A stretch of DNA of 64,000 bases from the NCBI GenBank assembly GCA_020161245.1, contig JAIUOK010000017.1, forward strand, positions 1-64,000. The letters run 5' to 3'. Shown one piece after another: positions 47,306-55,462 of this stretch. Positions within the stretch are counted from its first letter, which is position 1. Each line of letters begins with the position of its first letter. The notes below the pieces were generated by a model. The model was not told where the DNA came from and did not search any database. It worked only from the letters and a program-made list of their open reading frames with translations. The position numbers and the translations under genes are program-made. This stretch comes from Actinomycetota bacterium. GTDB taxonomy: Bacteria > Actinomycetota > Actinomycetes > S36-B12 > CAIYMF01.

Positions 47306-48367
47306 CTAGGCCGGGTAGACCTCGAGCTCGGTGGCCTTGACCGACAGCCAGACCTCGCGGCCCTGCGCGAGCTGCAGGTCGGCGACGGCGCCCGGTGTCA
47401 CGTCGACCATCACCGTGGGAGCTCCGCGCACCGCGACGCGCACGCGGTCGCCGATGGGCTCGACGCCGTCGACGACGCCGTTCCACACGTTGCGCGCGCT
47501 GCCCTCGGGCCGTTCCGCATGCAGGCTGACGGCGCTCGGCCGAACTGCGACCAGCACGTCGCCGTCGGCGATCTCTTCCGAGGGCACGTGCAGGACACCG
47601 CCGCCGTCGAGCGCGACCTCGCCGTCCGACGCCTGGCCGCCGAGGAGCGTGAGCCCGAGAAGCCGTGCGACGTAGCGGGTCGCAGGCCTCCGGGCGACGT
47701 CCCACGGGTCGCCCTGCTGCGTGATCCGGCCGTCCTCGAGCACGACGACGCGGTCGGCGAGCACGACGGCGTCGAGCGGATCGTGGGTGACGAGCAGGGT
47801 GGGACCGGCGAAGGACCGCAGGTGCTCGCGCAGCCCGCTGCGGACGTCGAGGCGCGTCTCGGCGTCGAGCGCCGCGAGGGGCTCGTCCAGAAGCAGCAGG
47901 GCCGGGTCGGCGGCGAGCGCGCGGCCGAGCGCCACCCGCTGGGCCTGGCCGCCGGACAGGGTCGACGGCCTGCGGTCGCCCAGCCCGTCGAGCCCGAGGC
48001 GCGCGACCCATTCGGCCGCACGGCGTCTGGCCTCGCCGCGCCCAGCGCCGGTGGAGCGAGGCCCGAAGGCGATGTTGTCGACCACCGACATGTGCGGGAA
48101 CAGCCGGTAGTCCTGGAACACCACGCCGACGTGCCGATCCGTCGCGGGCACGAGCACATCGGCCTCGGGGTCGTCGACGATCCGGCCGTCGAGCTCGAGT
48201 CGCCCTCCGGTGAGCGGCGTGAGTCCGCACGCAGCCCGCAGCAGCGTCGACTTGCCTGCGCCGTTCGGGCCGAGCACAGCGACGACCTCGCCGGGGTCGA
48301 CGGCGATCTCGACGTCGAGCACGAACGCCCCGCGCTCGACCACCGCGCGCCCGTGCAGCCCGCTCAC
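47306..48367 (-). CDS. modC: Molybdate ABC transporter, ATP-binding protein
   Basis: 353 residues. ATPase of the molybdate importer: Walker A GPNGAGKST, Q-loop VVFQDYRLFPHM, signature LSGGQAQRVALGRAL, Walker B LLLLDEPLAALD, switch His in LLVTHD. A C-terminal regulatory TOBE-like region (about 230-350, LLGGQASDG...EVWLSVKATELEVYPA) is present. The GTG start overlaps the modB stop (GTGA). Last gene of the mod operon. Confidence 0.93.
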   Translation of the reverse strand: MSGLHGRAVVERGAFVLDVEIAVDPGEVVAVLGPNGAGKSTLLRAACGLTPLTGGRLELDGRIVDDPEADVLVPATDRHVGVVFQDYRLFPHMSVVDNIAFGPRSTGAGRGEARRRAAEWVARLGLDGLGDRRPSTLSGGQAQRVALGRALAADPALLLLDEPLAALDAETRLDVRSGLREHLRSFAGPTLLVTHDPLDAVVLADRVVVLEDGRITQQGDPWDVARRPATRYVARLLGLTLLGGQASDGEVALDGGGVLHVPSEEIADGDVLVAVRPSAVSLHAERPEGSARNVWNGVVDGVEPIGDRVRVAVRGAPTVMVDVTPGAVADLQLAQGREVWLSVKATELEVYPA

Positions 48368-49176
48368 GCCGACGCCCCTGTGCGCAGCCAGCGGTCGCGC
48401 AGCGCCACCAGCACGAGCACCGACACGGCGAGCAGCAGCAGGCTCAGCACGACCGCCTCGGCGGGGTCGCCCTCGAGCCCGGTGTAGACCGCGAGGGGCA
48501 GCGTCTGCGTGACTCCCTCGAGGTTGCCCGCGAACGTGATCGTGGCGCCGAACTCGCCGAGGGCACGGGCGAAGGTCAGCACCGTGCCGGCGATGAGCGA
48601 CGGCGCCACCAGCGGCAAGGTGACCTGCCGGAACACCTGCAGCCGCCCCGCGCCGAGCGTGGACGCCGCCTCCTCCAGCCGGCCGTCGAGCCCGCGCAGC
48701 GCTCCCTCGACCGTGATGATGAGGAACGGCATGGCCACGAACACCTGGGCCACGACGACGCCTGGAGTGCTGAAGGGCAGCTGCACCCCGAACCAGTCCC
48801 AGAGGTACTGGCCGACCACCCCGCGGCGCCCGAAGGCGAGCAGCAGCGCGATGCCGCCGACCACCGGCGGCAGCACGAGCGGCACCGTCACCAGCGCCCG
48901 CAGGAACGACCGCCCGCGCATCGCGGACCGCGCCATCCACCAGGCGAGAGGCACGCCGAGGACGAGCGCGATCGCCGTCGACGCCGCACCTGTCACCAGC
49001 GACAGGCGGAGCGCCGACAGCGACGTCGGCGACGTGAGCACCTCCCACAGCCGGCCCCAGGGCGCACGCACGAGCAGGCCCACGAGCGGCAGCGCGAGGA
49101 ACAGAACCGCGAGCGTCGCCGGTACGGCGACGGGCCACGGCGGCGCCGTCGTCGCGCGCCCGCGGGCACGGCTCAC
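48364..49176 (-). CDS. modB: Molybdate ABC transporter, permease
   Basis: 270 residues with about six membrane helices. The coupling-helix EAA motif is EEAASTLGAGRLQVFRQVTLPLVAPSLIAG, and ALGEFGATITFAGN is a typical ModB/CysT-type segment. GTG start overlapping the modA stop (GTGA), and its stop overlaps the modC start, so ModA-B-C are translationally linked. Confidence 0.93.
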   Translation of the reverse strand: MSRARGRATTAPPWPVAVPATLAVLFLALPLVGLLVRAPWGRLWEVLTSPTSLSALRLSLVTGAASTAIALVLGVPLAWWMARSAMRGRSFLRALVTVPLVLPPVVGGIALLLAFGRRGVVGQYLWDWFGVQLPFSTPGVVVAQVFVAMPFLIITVEGALRGLDGRLEEAASTLGAGRLQVFRQVTLPLVAPSLIAGTVLTFARALGEFGATITFAGNLEGVTQTLPLAVYTGLEGDPAEAVVLSLLLLAVSVLVLVALRDRWLRTGASA

Positions 49177-49955
49177 GGCGCGCTGAAGCCCGCGTCCGCG
49201 AGCACCTTCTGACCCGCCGCCGAGAGGACGAAGTCGACGAACGCCTGGGCGGTCACGGAGTTCGCGCTGCCCGTCAGCGTGGCGATCGGGTAGTCGGTCG
49301 TGACGTTCTCGTCGGCCGGGATCTCGATGCCGTTCACGGCGCCGCCGGAGCCCTTCACGTCCGTCACGTAGACGATGCCGGCATCGACTTCGCCGAGCTG
49401 CACCTTGGAGAGCACGGCCTTGACGTCGACCTCGCGCGTCACGGGCGTCACCGCGAGCTTGTTCTTCTCGAAGAGCGCATCGGCGGCCACACCGCACGGC
49501 ACGTCGGCCGCGCATACCGCCGTCTTCACGTCGGGGTTGGTGAGGTCCTGCAGCGAGGTCACGGCCTCGGACGGCTCGGCCGGCGTCGCGATGATCATCG
49601 TGTTGACGGCGAACGTGCTGGGGCCGGCGGCATCCCCGGCGTCGACCACGGTCTGCATCGTCTTCGTGCTGGCGGATGCGAACACGTCCGCCGGCGCCTT
49701 CTCGGTGATCTGGGTCGCCAGGCCGCTGCTCGGCCCGAAGCTGAAGACCACCTTCGTGCCGGGGTTGGCCGCCTCGAACTGCTGGCCGATCTCGGTGAAC
49801 GACTCGGTCAGGGACGCGGCTGCGAACACGGTGATCGTCCCCGTCGGGCCGGCAGGGGCCGAGGTCGTCGGTGCTCCGGACGTCGACCCGCCGCAGGCGG
49901 CGAGACCGAGGGCTGCAGCGGCGAGCAGGGCCGCGGTGGCAAGACGTGAGCGCAC
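49173..49955 (-). CDS. modA: Molybdate-binding lipoprotein
   Basis: 260 residues. Lipobox LAAC with the lipidated Cys at 21, followed by an S/T/P linker and the periplasmic-binding-protein fold (ITVFAAASLTESFTEIGQQFE, the ModA start, VFASAST, DVPCGVAADAL, GIVYVTDVKG). It captures molybdate or tungstate outside the cell. GTG start with AGGAGG 8 bp upstream. Follows the TOBE regulator by 39 bp. Confidence 0.94.
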   Translation of the reverse strand: MRSRLATAALLAAAALGLAACGGSTSGAPTTSAPAGPTGTITVFAAASLTESFTEIGQQFEAANPGTKVVFSFGPSSGLATQITEKAPADVFASASTKTMQTVVDAGDAAGPSTFAVNTMIIATPAEPSEAVTSLQDLTNPDVKTAVCAADVPCGVAADALFEKNKLAVTPVTREVDVKAVLSKVQLGEVDAGIVYVTDVKGSGGAVNGIEIPADENVTTDYPIATLTGSANSVTAQAFVDFVLSAAGQKVLADAGFSAP

Positions 49956-49994
49956 GGGACCTCCTGGGTAACGGGCGGGCGGGTCGTGCTGCTG

Positions 49995-50402
49995 TCAGCG
50001 GTGGTCGGGGATCTCGATGCCGACGTTGGTGGCCTTCACCGTGGCGACGGCGAGGACGCCGGGCTCGAGGCCGAGCTCGTCGGCCGCCTCGCGGCTCATG
50101 AGCGAGACGACCCGGTGCGGGCCTACCTGCACCTCCACCTGCGCCATGACGGTGTCGCGGACGACGCGCGTCACGATGCCCGCGAGGCGGTTGCGGGCGG
50201 ACGCGCTCACGACCGGGCTCTCGGTGGTGGCGTCGCCCGGCGCCCGCTCGGCCATGAAACGCGCGACCTCGAGGCCGTCGACGACCGCGCGGCCCGCCGC
50301 ATCGGTGGAGGTGGCGAGACGGCCGGCGTCGGCCCAGCGGCGCACGGTGTCGTCGGACACGGCGAGCAGGGCGGCCACCTCGGCGATGCGGAGCTGGGTC
50401 AT
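49995..50402 (-). CDS. Helix-turn-helix / TOBE molybdate-responsive regulator
   Basis: 135 residues. The N-terminal MerR/excisionase-like HTH (LRIAEVAALLAVSDDTVRRWADAGRL) is joined to one molbindin-type TOBE domain (SARNRLAGIVTRVVRDTVMAQVEVQVGPHRVVSLMSREAADELGL...VKATNVGIE). This is the small actinobacterial analogue of ModE. Directly upstream of modABC on the same strand, it probably senses molybdate and controls uptake and perhaps the facing hydroxylase operon. Confidence 0.9.
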   Translation of the reverse strand: MTQLRIAEVAALLAVSDDTVRRWADAGRLATSTDAAGRAVVDGLEVARFMAERAPGDATTESPVVSASARNRLAGIVTRVVRDTVMAQVEVQVGPHRVVSLMSREAADELGLEPGVLAVATVKATNVGIEIPDHR

Positions 50403-50473
50403 GGGACGCGACCGTATCCGCAGATGCGGCTTCGCGCGAGGTGTTCGTCCGGAGATCAGGGCCGGACGCCCGG

Positions 50474-51016
50474 TCAGGGCCGCACGTCGAGATCAGCACC
50501 GTCCGCGGCATCGCCCACCTCGACCTCCGACGGCGGATGCGCAGCGAGGTAGTCACGGGCGCCCCGGTCGCCCCGGGCGGAGGCGGCGACGCCGGCCCAG
50601 TGGGCCCGGCCGATCAGCACCGGGTGGCCGCGGACGCCGTCGTAGGTCGCGACCGCGAGGTCGGACCCGCTCCCGACGACCCGGCGCACAGCCTCGGTTG
50701 TCAGGCCCGGCAGGTCGACGAGGGTCACCAGAGCGGCGTCGGCGTACGTGTCGGCGCCGAGGTGCTCCAGCGCGGCGCGCAGCGACGAGCCCATGCCCTC
50801 GGCCCAGCCGTCGTTCACGACGACGTCGGCGCCGGGCACATCGCCGAGCCACGCGCCGAGGACGACGAGCACCCGGTCGCACCCGCCCTCGCGCAGGACG
50901 CGCACGGCCCGGTCGACGAGCCGCTCGCCGTCGAGCACGAACGGCGCCTTGGGCCCGCCGAAGCGCGCGCCCTCGCCGGCGGCGAGGACGACGCCGACGA
51001 CACCGGACGGGCTCAC
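50474..51016 (-). CDS. mocA: Molybdenum cofactor cytidylyltransferase-like protein
   Basis: 180 residues. MobA/MocA-type nucleotidyltransferase: VVGVVLAAGEGARFGGPKAPFVLDGERLVDRAV holds the LxAGxSxRxGxxK-like nucleotide loop, with LVTLVDLPGLTTEAVRRV for the metal-binding Asp. It would cytidylylate Mo-pterin, the form used by xanthine-oxidase-family enzymes such as the facing hydroxylase. The GTG at 51016 lies 4 bp after the XdhC-like stop. MobA (guanylyl) function is less likely given the context. Confidence 0.85.
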   Translation of the reverse strand: MSPSGVVGVVLAAGEGARFGGPKAPFVLDGERLVDRAVRVLREGGCDRVLVVLGAWLGDVPGADVVVNDGWAEGMGSSLRAALEHLGADTYADAALVTLVDLPGLTTEAVRRVVGSGSDLAVATYDGVRGHPVLIGRAHWAGVAASARGDRGARDYLAAHPPSEVEVGDAADGADLDVRP

Positions 51017-51020
51017 GGGG

Positions 51021-52127
51021 TCAGCGCGGGGCGCCGGCGTGGATGGGGCCATCGGTCAGGCCCAGCTTGCGGCCGCTACCGCCCCACCTCTGCTGCACGA
51101 TCTCGGCGGCGATGGAGATCGCGGTCTCCTCGGGCGTGCGGGCACCGAGGTCGAGGCCGATCGGCGAGTGGACGCGCTCGATCTCCTCGTCGGTGAGCCC
51201 GGCCTCCTTGAGGCGCACGAGCCGGTCCTCGTGGGTGCGCCGAGAGCCCATCGCGCCGATGTAGGCGGCGCGGGTGCGCACGGCCTCCTTGAGCGCGGGC
51301 ACGTCGAACTTCGGGTCGTGCGTCAGCACGCAGATCACCGTGCGGGCGTCGACCTCCTGCGACGCCAGCCAGCGGTGCGGCCAGTCGCAGACGACCTCGT
51401 CGGCGTCGGGGAAGCGCTTCTTCGTCGCGAACACCTCGCGCGCATCGACCACGGTGACGTGGAAGCCCAGCAGCTTGCCGGCCCGGGCCAGCGCGGCAGA
51501 GAAGTCGACGGCGCCGAAGATGACCATGCGCGGCGGCGGCGAGAACGACGCCACGAACACCTCGAGGCCCTCGCCGAGCCGCTCGCCGTCCGGGCCGTAG
51601 CGCAGGAAGCCGGTGGTGCCGGACTCCAGCAGCCCCAGCACATCCGAGCCGACCGTGTCGTCGAGCCGAGGCGTCCCCAGCGACCCCTCGCGGCCGGACT
51701 CACGGACGACGAGGTGGCGCCCGACGTGCTCGGGGCCCTGGACGATCGTGGCCACAGCCACCGGCTCGCCGGCGTCGATCGATGCCGCGATGCCCGCGAG
51801 CTCGGGCCACGTGACGTCGTCGACCTTCTCGACGAACACCTCGAGGATGCCGCCGCAGGTGAGCCCGACGGCGAACGCGTCGCCGTCGCTGATCCCGTAG
51901 GTCTCGTACCGGCTCTCGCCGTCGCCGAGCACGTCGGTGCCGAGCTCGTAGAGCGCCCCCTCGACGCACCCGCCCGACACCGAGCCCACGGCCTCGCCGC
52001 TCGCGGTGACGAGCATGGACGCGCCAGCGGGTCTGGGCGCCGAGCGCCAGGTACGGACGACCGTCGCCATCGCGACGGGCTCGCCGCGCTCGCGCGCGGC
52101 CATGAGTGCGGGCAGGACCTCGCGCAC
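51021..52127 (-). CDS. XdhC/CoxI-family Mo-enzyme maturation protein
   Basis: 368 residues. The N-terminal XdhC/CoxI domain (VAMATVVRTWRSAPRPAGASMLVTASGEAVGSVSGGCVEGALYE) and the C-terminal Rossmann domain (MVIFGAVDFSAALARAGKLLGFHVTVVDARE...YIGAMGSRRTHEDRL) are both complete. Family members insert the sulfurated cofactor into the large subunit. The GTG at 52127 with GAGG upstream starts MREVLPAL. First gene of the maturation/uptake operon, divergent from moaE. Confidence 0.92.
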   Translation of the reverse strand: MREVLPALMAARERGEPVAMATVVRTWRSAPRPAGASMLVTASGEAVGSVSGGCVEGALYELGTDVLGDGESRYETYGISDGDAFAVGLTCGGILEVFVEKVDDVTWPELAGIAASIDAGEPVAVATIVQGPEHVGRHLVVRESGREGSLGTPRLDDTVGSDVLGLLESGTTGFLRYGPDGERLGEGLEVFVASFSPPPRMVIFGAVDFSAALARAGKLLGFHVTVVDAREVFATKKRFPDADEVVCDWPHRWLASQEVDARTVICVLTHDPKFDVPALKEAVRTRAAYIGAMGSRRTHEDRLVRLKEAGLTDEEIERVHSPIGLDLGARTPEETAISIAAEIVQQRWGGSGRKLGLTDGPIHAGAPR

Positions 52128-52221
52128 GGCGGCTCCTCGGACGACGGCGGCCCGGCTGGGTCCGGGACGCGGACGACGGCGAGCCCGCTCGGGTCCGCGG
52201 ACGGCGCCGTCGTGGCCCATC

Positions 52222-52653
52222 ATGGCCCCCATGGCCGCTGTCCTGCTCGCCGACGTCGTCACCGATCCCATCCACGTGCGCGACGTCGCCGCGCTGGTCA
52301 CCGGCAGCTCCGCCGGTGCCGTGGTGACGTTCAGCGGCGACGTCCGCGACCACGACCACGGCAGGCACGTCGCGCGGCTCGAGTACGAGGGCCACCCCAC
52401 CGCAGCCGCCGTGCTCGCCGAGTGCGCCGCCGAGATCGCCGCGAAGCACGACGTCATCGCCGTGGCCGCGGTGCACCGCGTCGGCCCGCTCGAGATCGGC
52501 GACTCCGCCCTCGTCGCCGCCGTCGCAGCTGCCCACCGCCGCGAGGCGTTCGACGCCTGCGCCGACCTCGTCGACGTCATCAAGGAGCGCCTGCCCGTCT
52601 GGAAGCACCAGGTCTTCGCCGACGGCACCGACGAATGGGTCAACTGCGCGTAG
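52222..52653 (+). CDS. moaE: Molybdopterin synthase catalytic subunit
   Basis: 143 residues. Large subunit of molybdopterin synthase, which adds two sulfurs (carried by MoaD) to precursor Z. Motifs: GAVVTFSGDVRDHDHGR, VARLEYEGHPTAAAVL, AVHRVGPLEIGDSALVAAVAAAHRREAFDAC, and the C-terminal active-site KERLPVWKHQVFADGTDEWV. ATGs at 52222 and 52231 are both possible. No moaD is adjacent. Divergent from the XdhC-like gene; part of the Mo block. Confidence 0.93.
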   Translation: MAPMAAVLLADVVTDPIHVRDVAALVTGSSAGAVVTFSGDVRDHDHGRHVARLEYEGHPTAAAVLAECAAEIAAKHDVIAVAAVHRVGPLEIGDSALVAAVAAAHRREAFDACADLVDVIKERLPVWKHQVFADGTDEWVNCA

Positions 52654-52661
52654 TTGATGGG

Positions 52662-52940
52662 CCTCCAAGCGGAGGCCTCGTTCCTCGGCCTCCGCGTCGG
52701 CCCCCGCTCCGGCGACCCGGCCAGGCTCGCTGGCGCTCGCAGTCGGTCGCTGCGGACGAGCTCGCCTGGCGGCTCGCTCGGCCTTGCGCCCTCCGGCCGG
52801 TACGCCTGCGCGGACGTCGCCTCCGGCGGGCCCAGGTCTCGCGCTGCGCGCTCGCCCGCTGTCGGCCGGCTCTGGCCGCTCGCCTGGCGGCTCGCGACCG
52901 TCGCCGCCCTCCGGGCCCGCGCGGACGCGCCGGATCATCT
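52662..52940 (-). repeat. Dispersed repeat copy at edge of metal-resistance block
   Basis: About 280 bp starting GGCCTCCAAGCGG 8 bp after moaE and ending GCGCGGACGCGCCGGATCAT. On the other strand it matches the right copy at 14,180-14,456: both begin ATGATCCGGCGCGTCCGCGC, run through a GAGCCGCCAGGCGAGC block and end GCTTGGAGGCC. It contains TCGCTGCG- and CTCGCC-type words. It directly abuts the 5' broken end of merB. No transposase is present. Confidence 0.75.
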
Positions 52941-52943
52941 CGG

Positions 52944-53270
52944 GTCGAGTCGGTCTCGGCCGGCAACGGTGCCCCGATCCGGCTCCGCATGGACCCCGCC
53001 AACGGCGTGACTGGCCTGGAGCCCGCCACCGCGGTCGTCACGGTCCTCAACCCCGAGGAGCCGGGATCGATCCGCTCCTCGTTCTGCAACCAGGTCCACT
53101 TCTTCACCGACCCCGAGGACTCCCGCGACTGGTTGGCCGAGCACCCCGCCGGGCAGGCCCTCCCGGTCACCGAGGCCTACGCCCTGGGTCGATCGCTCGC
53201 GTCCACCTTCGCCGCGGAACCAGCGAACGTGCCCGGCAACGCCTGCGGCCCGACCGACTGCTGCTGCTGA
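52944..53270 (+). pseudogene. merB: 5'-truncated alkylmercury lyase (MerB) remnant
   Basis: About 108 codons resemble the C-terminal half of MerB: NGAPIRLRMDPANGVTGLEPATAVVTV, then SIRSSFCNQVHFFTDPEDSRDWLAEHP, which includes the equivalent of catalytic Cys159 (SFC-x-VHFF). The N-terminal half with the C96-x2-D99 site is missing, and the conserved Cys before TG is Ser (SAGNG). Homology begins within a few bases of the dispersed repeat, so the break is at that junction. An internal ATG (52989) could allow a fragment, but it could not be a working lyase. The C-terminus is cysteine-rich (GPTDCCC). Confidence 0.75.
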
Positions 53271-53295
53271 CCACCTGAGGAGAGAAACAAACCAC

Positions 53296-53625
53296 ATGAA
53301 CAACACCAACCAGACGGACGAGCGCCGCGAGGATCGGACCGGCCTCGGCGGGATTGGCCTGGCGGGCGGCGCTGGACTGTTGATGATCATTTGCTGCGCA
53401 GGCCCGGTCCTGATCGCCAGCGGCACCCTCGCCGGAATCGGTGCCTGGGTCGGCAGCCCCTGGGTCATTGTCGGCGCCGTCGCCCTGGCCGGCCTCGTAC
53501 TCGCAGCCCTCGCACTGGGCCGACTGCGCGACGGCGCCGGCACACCGTCGGACCAGAGCCGCCCGCACTGCTGCCCGCCCACGCTCAACCGCCCGCAAAC
53601 CCCGAACCCCAAGGACGAACACTGA
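53296..53625 (+). CDS. MerT-like small membrane protein
   Basis: 109 residues with two or three membrane helices. MIICCAGPVLIASGTLAGIGAWVGSPWVIVGAVALAGL resembles MerT, with adjacent cysteines in the first helix for Hg(II) transfer. A second cysteine pair sits in PHCCPPTL near the C-terminus. GAGGAGAG lies 12 bp before the ATG. Its stop overlaps the next start (TGATG). Mercury import is inferred from the CC motif and the merB neighbour; the family assignment is approximate. Confidence 0.65.
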   Translation: MNNTNQTDERREDRTGLGGIGLAGGAGLLMIICCAGPVLIASGTLAGIGAWVGSPWVIVGAVALAGLVLAALALGRLRDGAGTPSDQSRPHCCPPTLNRPQTPNPKDEH

Positions 53626-54184
53626 TGACCCACCACCACGCGACCCGCCGCTCCCGACCCGGAACCGGCCGTCGCGCCGTCGCCCTTTCCGCAGCCACAC
53701 TGGCCCTCGCGCTCCTGGCTGGCTGCGGTGCCCTCACCAAAGAGGCACCGATACAGGGGCCGCAAGCAAGGGCAGTACGGCCACAGGCCAGTACACCTTC
53801 ACCGCCCATACGGGCGCCGGGACGACCAGCATTCCCGCCGACAAGCCCGCCGTCCTGCTGTTCTTCACCGTCGAGTGCGGCGGCTGCGGCCCCACCGCCA
53901 ACGCCCTCGCCGATGCGCGGGCCGCCGACCCCGCAGCCGCCGACTACGCCCTCGTCGATGTCGCCGGCTACGAAACCCCCGCCGACATCGAGCAGTTCAT
54001 CGCCGACAACGACGCCACCGGCTTGGGCTGGGCCATCGACAAGAACGGCGCGCTGACCAAGGCGTATGGCATCACCCAGCTCTCCACGGTCGCCATCGTC
54101 ACCCCCGACGGCCAGGTGACGTACCGCGGTGTCGAACCCGACGCCGACACGATCCGCGCCGAGCTCGCCAAGGCGACGCGATGA
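53625..54184 (+). pseudogene. Thioredoxin-like lipoprotein, broken by a frameshift
   Basis: The ATG at 53625 starts a lipoprotein signal (ALSAATLALALLAGCGALTKEAP, lipobox LAGC). The frame then changes: from about 53750 the coding sequence continues one base off as DTGAASKGSTATGQYTFTAHTG...PAVLLFFTVECGGCGPTANAL...LAKATR, a thioredoxin fold with a CGGC redox centre. One missing G in CCGATAC (CCGGATAC would restore the frame) explains it. Either a real inactivation or a sequencing error. Its stop overlaps the CcdA start, so the pair is an extracytoplasmic thiol-redox unit, plausibly helping mercury or copper handling. Confidence 0.8.
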
Positions 54185-55053
54185 ACGCCCTGCTCGCGCT
54201 CGCGTTCGCCGCGGGTATGGTGGCGCCCGTCAACCCCTGCGGATTCGCGCTGCTCCCTGGCTGGATGGCCCTCACCGCCGGCGACACAGCGACCACGCCA
54301 CGGGGGAGGCGGGTCCTGGCGGTCTCCCGGTCAGCCGCCGGGCTGACCGTCGGCTTCGTCGGCACGCTGGTGGGGGTCGGGCTGGTCGTGAGCGCGGGCG
54401 CCCGGGCGATCGTCAGCGCAGCGCCCCAGATCGGGCTCGCCACCGGTGTCCTCCTCCTCGCCCTCGCCGTGTTCAGCCTCGCCGGCCGGAACCTGAAACT
54501 GAGGCTTCCGCAGCGACTCTCGGCCGGCCGCAACCGGTCGGGGGTCCACTCCCTCGCCTACGGAATCGGGTTCGCCGCCGCATCCCTGTCCTGCACCTTC
54601 GGAGTCCTGCTCGCCGTGATCGCCCAGGCCCAAAGCACAGCCACCTGGGTGGGACAGCTCCTGGTTTTCGCCGTCTACGCCGCGGGCGCAGCGACCGTGC
54701 TGCTCCTTCTCGCCGCGGCCACCGCAGTCCTCGGGGCCGGCCTCAGCAAGCCAGCCGCACGACTGGCCCGCCATGGCAATCAGCTCACCGCTCTCATCCT
54801 GGGCCTCACCGGTGCCTACCTCACCTGGTACTGGTACCCCGCCGCCACAGGCAGCGGCACCACGGCCGGCCGCGGCACAGTCAGTAGCCTCGCCGCGCCC
54901 GCCGCGACCTGGGTCCAGTCGCACTCTGCGGCCATCGCCATCAGCGCCGCCGTACTCCTGCTCATCGCCCTCGCCGTGTCCCTGCTCCGCCGCCGGCGTC
55001 ACCCGGCCACGAACACCGCTCACCACACTGGCGTACGGGGTCCGGTGAGGTAG
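54181..55053 (+). CDS. CcdA-like thiol-disulfide transmembrane transporter
   Basis: 290 residues with six core helices plus a C-terminal extension holding one or two more. The redox cysteines are in PVNPCGFALLPG (C20) and AASLSCTFGVLLA. It shuttles electrons from cytosolic thioredoxin to an outside thiol partner, here evidently the CGGC lipoprotein encoded just upstream (ATGA overlap). Actinobacterial mercury operons I know of often include such a pair. Last gene of the mer-like run. Confidence 0.9.
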   Translation: MNALLALAFAAGMVAPVNPCGFALLPGWMALTAGDTATTPRGRRVLAVSRSAAGLTVGFVGTLVGVGLVVSAGARAIVSAAPQIGLATGVLLLALAVFSLAGRNLKLRLPQRLSAGRNRSGVHSLAYGIGFAAASLSCTFGVLLAVIAQAQSTATWVGQLLVFAVYAAGAATVLLLLAAATAVLGAGLSKPAARLARHGNQLTALILGLTGAYLTWYWYPAATGSGTTAGRGTVSSLAAPAATWVQSHSAAIAISAAVLLLIALAVSLLRRRRHPATNTAHHTGVRGPVR

Positions 55054-55101
55054 GGCGTCCCGACTGCGGGGTGCCTGTGGTGCGCCGATCCACCGTCAGC
55101 A

Positions 55102-55160
55102 GGTGGGGCCAAATGAAGCCGTCCCCGCGGGGCCAATTCAGGTTGACACAGCCAATCGCA
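55102..55160. mobile_element. Possible insertion-sequence end remnant
   Basis: GGTGGGGCCAAATGAAGCCG is followed by GGGGCCAATTCAGGTTGACA, giving two near-copies of GGGGCCAAWT about 20 bp apart. This resembles the multiple terminal repeats of IS21-family ends, but no transposase remains. It separates the mer-like run from the copper operon. The resemblance is from memory and short. Confidence 0.35.
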
Positions 55161-55164
55161 TGAA

Positions 55165-55202
55165 GCCGCGCCCGGCCGGAGGGGGAGGCGGTCGGGCGCG
55201 GC
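55165..55202 (-). terminator. Hairpin terminator of the copper operon
   Basis: A 10-bp stem GCCGCGCCCG / CGGGCGCGGC with an 18-nt loop, 12 bp beyond the CopZ stop on the same strand. Confidence 0.6.
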
Positions 55203-55213
55203 TGGATAGCGGG

Positions 55214-55435
55214 TCAGGCGTCGGTGAGCTGGTAGCCGGCCTCGTCGACGGCGGCGGCGACGGCGTCGCGGTCCAGCGGCTGGTCGCTGGTGACGGTGAC
55301 CTGCGAGGTGCCGCCGGGGACGAGGTCGATGTCGACGCCCGTGACGCCGGGCAGGGCGCTGACCTCCTCGGTGACGGCGGTGACGCAGTGGCCGCAGGTC
55401 ATGCCGGCCACGGGGTAGGCGGTGGTGGTGCTCAT
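55214..55435 (-). CDS. copZ: Copper chaperone, heavy-metal-associated domain
   Basis: 73 residues: one ferredoxin-like HMA domain with the metal site GMTCGHC and the usual AGYQL near the C-terminus. Delivers Cu(I) to the copper ATPases. Third gene of the copper operon, 27 bp after CopA. Confidence 0.93.
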   Translation of the reverse strand: MSTTTAYPVAGMTCGHCVTAVTEEVSALPGVTGVDIDLVPGGTSQVTVTSDQPLDRDAVAAAVDEAGYQLTDA

Positions 55436-55462
55436 GGCAGTGGTTCCTTCCGGTTGGGTGGG

